A stretch of 8,578 bases of DNA, taken from positions 1 through 8,578 of the forward strand of contig JAKBAU010000145.1 in NCBI GenBank assembly GCA_021808875.1, read 5' to 3'. This DNA comes from Pseudomonadota bacterium. GTDB lineage: Bacteria > Pseudomonadota > Alphaproteobacteria > Micropepsales > Micropepsaceae. Position numbers and translations under genes: made by a program. Shown here one piece after another: positions 6,362 through 8,578 of the stretch. Under the pieces are notes generated by a model. That model searched no databases. It saw nothing but the letters and a program-made list of their open reading frames with translations, and was not told where the DNA came from. Each line of letters opens with the position of its first letter. The stretch's first letter is position 1.

Positions 6362-7088
6362 CGTCATGCCACCTGTATCCAAAGCTGGGATAGTTGTGGA
6401 TGGCCGAGAAACTGTCATCGGCATCACGGAATTTCTGACGGATGCGCTTGATGAAGGCGCGGACGTTGGTGCGGAATCCGATGTCACCGTCACCGGCGAG
6501 GAAGCCTTCGCCATGTACGATATCGTAGATTTCCCGATAGCTGATGTCACGGCCGGCATTGTCGGCGAGGAGCACAACAATACGGAATTCGGTCAGCGTC
6601 AGGCCAAGCTGAACGCCATTCCATGTTGCACGCTTGGAATCATGGTCGAGGGTGAGACGGCCGCGGGTGACCACCCCCACTTTCTTGCTGTCACTGCCTT
6701 TGGCACCGCCCAAAATGAGCTCGATCCGCCGCAGCAGGATCGAAAAATTGCGGGATTTTTCGATAAAGTCGACTGCTCCGCCCAGAAGGCCGGCTTCTTC
6801 GTACACCTGATCGCTCAACACAGTGAGGAAGATCACCGGTATTTCGATACCGCGCTGGCGCAGATGCTGCAGCAGCTCGATGCCAGTCATGTTGGGCATC
6901 TTCCAGTCAAGCAGCACCATATCGATGTCGTGGTCGTGCTCCAGGGCATTGAGGGCACTGGCGCCGTCGGCGAAACTGACCGTGGCGTAGCCGGCATCGC
7001 TAAGGTTGCGCGTCACCGATTCGGCGAACAGTGCGTCGTCATCAACGATGGCAATGCGTGCACGTGGGCTTTCGGACCTAGCCTGCAT
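6351..7088 (-). CDS. OmpR/ChvI-like DNA-binding response regulator
   Basis: This 245-residue cytoplasmic transcription factor starts at ATG 7088-7086, with AAGGA (7098-7094) at 5-nt spacing. The receiver domain (about 11-127) has the acidic pocket Asp16-18, phosphoacceptor Asp61 (LLDWKMPN), Thr89 (FLTVL) and Lys111; the Lys is followed by Ser rather than the usual Pro. The OmpR-type winged helix (about 140-240) contains LTLTEFRIVVLLA (163-175), a recognition-helix region with TNVRAFIKRIRQKFRD (207-222) and the final YPSFGYRW hairpin. The C-terminus resembles ChvI-type regulators of alphaproteobacteria, which answer to envelope or acid stress, but the targets here are unknown. It overlaps the lipoprotein gene upstream and the kinase gene downstream by 11 bp each, so all three should be made in fixed proportion. 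Confidence 0.93.
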   Translation of the reverse strand: MQARSESPRARIAIVDDDALFAESVTRNLSDAGYATVSFADGASALNALEHDHDIDMVLLDWKMPNMTGIELLQHLRQRGIEIPVIFLTVLSDQVYEEAGLLGGAVDFIEKSRNFSILLRRIELILGGAKGSDSKKVGVVTRGRLTLDHDSKRATWNGVQLGLTLTEFRIVVLLADNAGRDISYREIYDIVHGEGFLAGDGDIGFRTNVRAFIKRIRQKFRDADDSFSAIHNYPSFGYRWHDDAA

Positions 7089-7611
7089 TCGGATCCTTCA
7101 GGGCGAGAAGCTGGCGCCGGCAGGGCGCATTGACATCGAGCGCCTTTCCGCCGGCTCCTTCCAGTGAGAATTTGAGGACATGGAACTGGTTGGTCTTCAG
7201 ATCGGGGAAAAAATAGACATTGAGACCACAGCCGGCCGCGACGTAGTGCCAGACGAGCCCTGGTCCGTCCTTGGCGATCTTCCGGGGCCGGCCCAGTTGC
7301 CCTGAAACCTGGTCAGGACGCAGGCCGATCAGGCTCTCGGGCGTGATCACGGTCTTGCGCGGCCGTGCGGCCCTTGCCTCCGGGGGCAGCGGATGGCGGA
7401 GGGGGGGCGGCGGCGCAGGGTAAAAGGGCCGGGGCCTGGGGGCCGGGATCGCCGCTGCATGTGGTTGCGGCAGGGACAGGACCTGGGGCGGCCTTGACGC
7501 GGTGACCGGTGGCTGCTGCGGCGCAAAGGGATTGAGGCTAGCGCAGCTGGAAAGAACCAGCGCCCCGCCAATACTTAGGACAATGGGCGCATAACTGCGC
7601 AGCCGGCTCAT
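7078..7611 (-). CDS. Proline-rich lipoprotein with a BamE/SmpA-like C-terminal domain
   Basis: This encodes a 177-residue exported protein, start ATG 7611-7609 with GGAGGA a few bases upstream. A basic n-region and hydrophobic core (9-20) lead to the lipobox LSSC, with Cys23 as lipid attachment site; the next residues (ASLNPF) lack an Asp, so the outer membrane is the likely destination. Residues about 31-82 form a Pro/Arg-rich spacer that may cross the periplasm. Residues about 88-170 form a small domain with a GLRPDQVSGQLGRP segment, a LVWHY segment and a CGLNVYFF segment, resembling the SmpA/OmlA (BamE) fold of envelope lipoproteins. It also has two cysteines (128, 164) outside the lipobox. 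It is first in the operon, ahead of a response regulator and sensor kinase, so it may be their sensory partner or main output. The fold call is by pattern only. Confidence 0.8.
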   Translation of the reverse strand: MSRLRSYAPIVLSIGGALVLSSCASLNPFAPQQPPVTASRPPQVLSLPQPHAAAIPAPRPRPFYPAPPPPLRHPLPPEARAARPRKTVITPESLIGLRPDQVSGQLGRPRKIAKDGPGLVWHYVAAGCGLNVYFFPDLKTNQFHVLKFSLEGAGGKALDVNAPCRRQLLALKDPNAG

Positions 7612-7872
7612 TGAGGCTCCTCCGCGACGCCCCGGACAGAGCGCGTCTGGGGCAACCTACCGATAGCCGAGGGCCGCGCGCAAGAAAAGCGCTTCGGGCC
7701 AGATGGCGTGACATAGGGCGTTTGCAGCCAAGTGCAAGAGGGCGAAGGCATGCACTCAGAGCATAGCCGTTCGCAATTGCAACCAGCCCGTTCGCTCCCA
7801 CCTCAAGGGCCATGGCGGCGGTCGCAGAGAGCACCCTTAGGGCAAAGCGGCCGGCTCAAGAAGGAGAGATCC
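7612..7872. promoter_or_regulatory. Divergent intergenic region between the lipoprotein operon and a small membrane-protein gene
   Basis: This 261-bp stretch has no supportable gene. A weak minus-strand promoter can be proposed: TTGCAC (7737-7732), 16-nt spacer, TATGTC (7715-7710), which would give a leader of roughly 90-100 nt. TTGCA (7722-7726) and TGCAA (7733-7737) form a short dyad overlapping that -35, and TTGCAA recurs at 7777-7782. Near the lipoprotein start, GCCCCGGA (7629-7636) and TCTGGGGC (7646-7653) form an imperfect dyad. On the plus side the only strong signal is the AAGGAG ribosome site at 7861-7866. Promoter placement is tentative. Confidence 0.35.
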
Positions 7873-8067
7873 ATGCGCAACACCCTGGCCGGCGATGGCG
7901 AAGTCTTCGGCACCACGATCCTTTATGCGGTGATCATCGCGCTTCTGGCGGGGATGACCTCGGCAATGGTGGCCGTTCCCATGCCGATGGGCCCCGGGAG
8001 GGTGCGGACCGCCAGCATGGTCCGACCCGCAATGCCCCCCGCTGCGCGGCCCGTTGGTCTTGGCTAG
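7873..8067 (+). CDS. Small single-pass membrane protein, unknown function
   Basis: This is a 64-residue ORF. The frame is open further upstream, but ATG 7873 has a near-ideal Shine-Dalgarno AAGGAG (7861-7866) with 6-nt spacing, and the upstream codons look non-coding. One hydrophobic segment spans about residues 12-37 (TTILYAVIIALLAGMTSAMV and onward), followed by a Met/Pro-rich cytoplasmic or periplasmic tail containing VPMPMGPG and PAMPPAARP. I do not recognise a family. It diverges from the lipoprotein/two-component operon and could be one of its targets, but nothing proves this. A short inverted repeat TCCTGG/CCAGGA (8086-8091/8104-8110 region) just after the stop may be a weak terminator without a T-run. 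It is supported as a gene by the ribosome site and the clear membrane segment. Confidence 0.6.
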   Translation: MRNTLAGDGEVFGTTILYAVIIALLAGMTSAMVAVPMPMGPGRVRTASMVRPAMPPAARPVGLG

Positions 8068-8244
8068 AGGCCGCCGTGGCGAAAATCCTGGCGAGCCCGG
8101 GCCACCAGGAACATTTACGGAAAGTGACGCGACCGTAAAAAAGGCGCGCAACTATCCCTAAAACCGGGTATATTGATTCAGTCAACGGGCAGGCCGGCAA
8201 TGTCCGCTTAACAAAGAGCGGGCCGGAATCATGAGGGCTTAGCT
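8068..8244 (+). promoter_or_regulatory. Upstream region of the second small membrane-protein gene
   Basis: No gene is seen here. TTTACGG (8114-8120) and CCGTAAA (8133-8139) make a perfect 7-bp dyad with a 12-nt centre, followed by an A-run; with no T-run on either strand it suits an operator better than a terminator. TATATT (8169-8174) could be a -10 box, but no matching -35 lies 16-18 nt upstream. Two GANTC sites (8175-8179, 8226-8230) flank the presumed transcription start zone. GAGGG (8233-8237) is the ribosome site of the next gene, 7 nt from its ATG. Confidence 0.4.
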
Positions 8245-8436
8245 ATGGACGCTCCTATTCACGCAGCGAATCAAGTCGACAAGGGTGAGACACTTCCTCG
8301 CCTTATTGCCATCGTGGCGGGTGCTCTTATTCTCGCCATTGTAGTGGGTGTTGTAGTTTTTTCAGGTATTTGGAATCCGCCGGCGACGACCATGAAAGTG
8401 GTCCACGCAGCACCGCAGACCCGGCAAAACGGGTAG
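8245..8436 (+). CDS. Small single-pass membrane protein, unknown function
   Basis: This is a 63-residue ORF from ATG 8245, preceded by GAGGG (8233-8237) at 7-nt spacing. A polar N-terminus of about 18 residues is followed by one strongly hydrophobic helix (about 19-42, RLIAIVAGALILAIVVGVVV and onward) and a short tail with NPPATTMKVVHAAPQ. No lipobox or signal-peptidase site is apparent, so it is probably an N-in inner-membrane anchor. Codon use is noticeably more A/T-ending (Leu, Val, Ile codons with T, and a TTTTTT run) than the neighbouring genes, which may mean a recently arisen or less constrained gene. I do not recognise a family. It converges with the gene entering from the right, and the two are separated by a strong hairpin. 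Confidence 0.62.
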   Translation: MDAPIHAANQVDKGETLPRLIAIVAGALILAIVVGVVVFSGIWNPPATTMKVVHAAPQTRQNG

Positions 8437-8452
8437 CTCCTATGAGCGCGAA

Positions 8453-8494
8453 GGGCGGACTAGCCCTGGCCGCAACGCCAGGACTAATCCGCCC
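8453..8494 (-). terminator. Long hairpin between convergent genes, probable terminator
   Basis: Arms 8453-8470 and 8477-8494 (18 nt each) surround a 6-nt loop. On the plus strand two positions are C-A mismatches (8460/8487 and 8464/8483). On the minus strand the same positions become G-U wobbles, so the whole 18-bp stem pairs only in minus-strand RNA. It includes the stop codon (8486-8484) of the gene entering from the right. No proper U-tract follows on either side (minus strand continues TTCGCGC), so it may work as a weak or Rho-assisted terminator, or to protect the 3' end. Confidence 0.55.
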
Positions 8495-8578
8495 CTTCGT
8501 CTTCAAGTTCCACCTCATGGCCCCAGAGCCGCTGGATGTGGGCACGGACCTGCTCTTTGCTTAACTGATGCAATGGCA
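8484..8578 (-). CDS. C-terminal 30 residues of an unidentified gene entering from the right edge
   Basis: On the minus strand the frame is open from the window edge to TAG at 8486-8484, ending in KEQVRAHIQRLWGHEVELED followed by EGAD. The segment reads as an amphipathic helix followed by an acidic tail, and the convergent arrangement with an intervening hairpin supports a real gene end. There is no start in the window and the piece is too short for me to name a family. An open stretch of about 30 codons alone would be weak evidence, so confidence is moderate. Confidence 0.5.
   Translation of the reverse strand, partial: PLHQLSKEQVRAHIQRLWGHEVELEDEGAD

Noticed and set aside
5897..6451. Plus-strand open frame of 184 codons opposite the histidine kinase sensor domain
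   Set aside because: Antisense shadow of a gene whose own frame shows membrane segments and kinase motifs.
6366..7133. Long plus-strand open frame (255 codons) opposite the response regulator
   Set aside because: It mirrors a well-supported OmpR-family gene, has no recognisable motifs or ribosome site, and is the type of shadow frame common in GC-rich DNA.
8086..8110. TCCTGG/CCAGGA inverted repeat after the first small membrane-protein gene as a terminator
   Set aside because: Six-base-pair stem, wide loop with its own palindrome, and no T-run; too weak to list as a terminator.
8173..8185. FNR/FixK-like box TTGAT TCA GTCAA
   Set aside because: The centre is 3 nt instead of the 4 nt required by this regulator family, so it is a near miss without other support.

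Overview
The window is GC-rich, densely packed bacterial DNA and looks like an alphaproteobacterial chromosome. The evidence is the gene families (COG2907/DUF1365 pair, an OmpR-type regulator with a ChvI-like C-terminus, an alphaproteobacterial-style histidine kinase), the many stop/start overlaps, and a cluster of GANTC (CcrM-type) sites at the right end. A marine or stalked lineage that has a classical phosphofructokinase (Hyphomonadaceae/Maricaulales type) would fit, but the genus is inference. There are no rRNA, tRNA, IS or CRISPR features, and nothing indicates recent transfer.

Layout. (1) 1-1250, plus strand: the 3' end of a COG2907 FAD/NAD-binding amine-oxidase-like gene, joined by a GTGA overlap to a complete DUF1365 gene. 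Elsewhere this pair accompanies cyclopropane or modified fatty-acid methyltransferase genes under envelope/singlet-oxygen stress control. (2) 1186-4734: glucokinase (minus strand), whose 3' end overlaps DUF1365 by 65 bp. It diverges from a tightly coupled plus-strand operon of a 6-phosphofructokinase with a mixed cofactor signature, a DUF2236 (MpaB-like oxygenase) protein and an OsmC-family peroxide/thiol protein. The two kinases supply the two phosphorylation steps of upper Embden-Meyerhof glycolysis. (3) 4735-4870: a convergent spacer with three successive hairpins. On the minus strand these end in a convincing Rho-independent terminator, and the loops are C-rich. (4) 4871-7611, minus strand: an operon of lipoprotein, OmpR-family response regulator and histidine kinase. 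Each junction overlaps by 11 bp, giving a putative three-component envelope-sensing system. (5) 7612-8578: mostly small or non-coding DNA, with two small single-pass membrane proteins on the plus strand, several dyads, and the last 30 codons of a minus-strand gene entering from the right edge.

No wholly new multi-gene system is evident. The most promising items are the structured minus-strand 3' UTR/sRNA candidate at 4740-4820, the lipoprotein-coupled two-component operon, and the unusual leader hairpin directly before the phosphofructokinase start.
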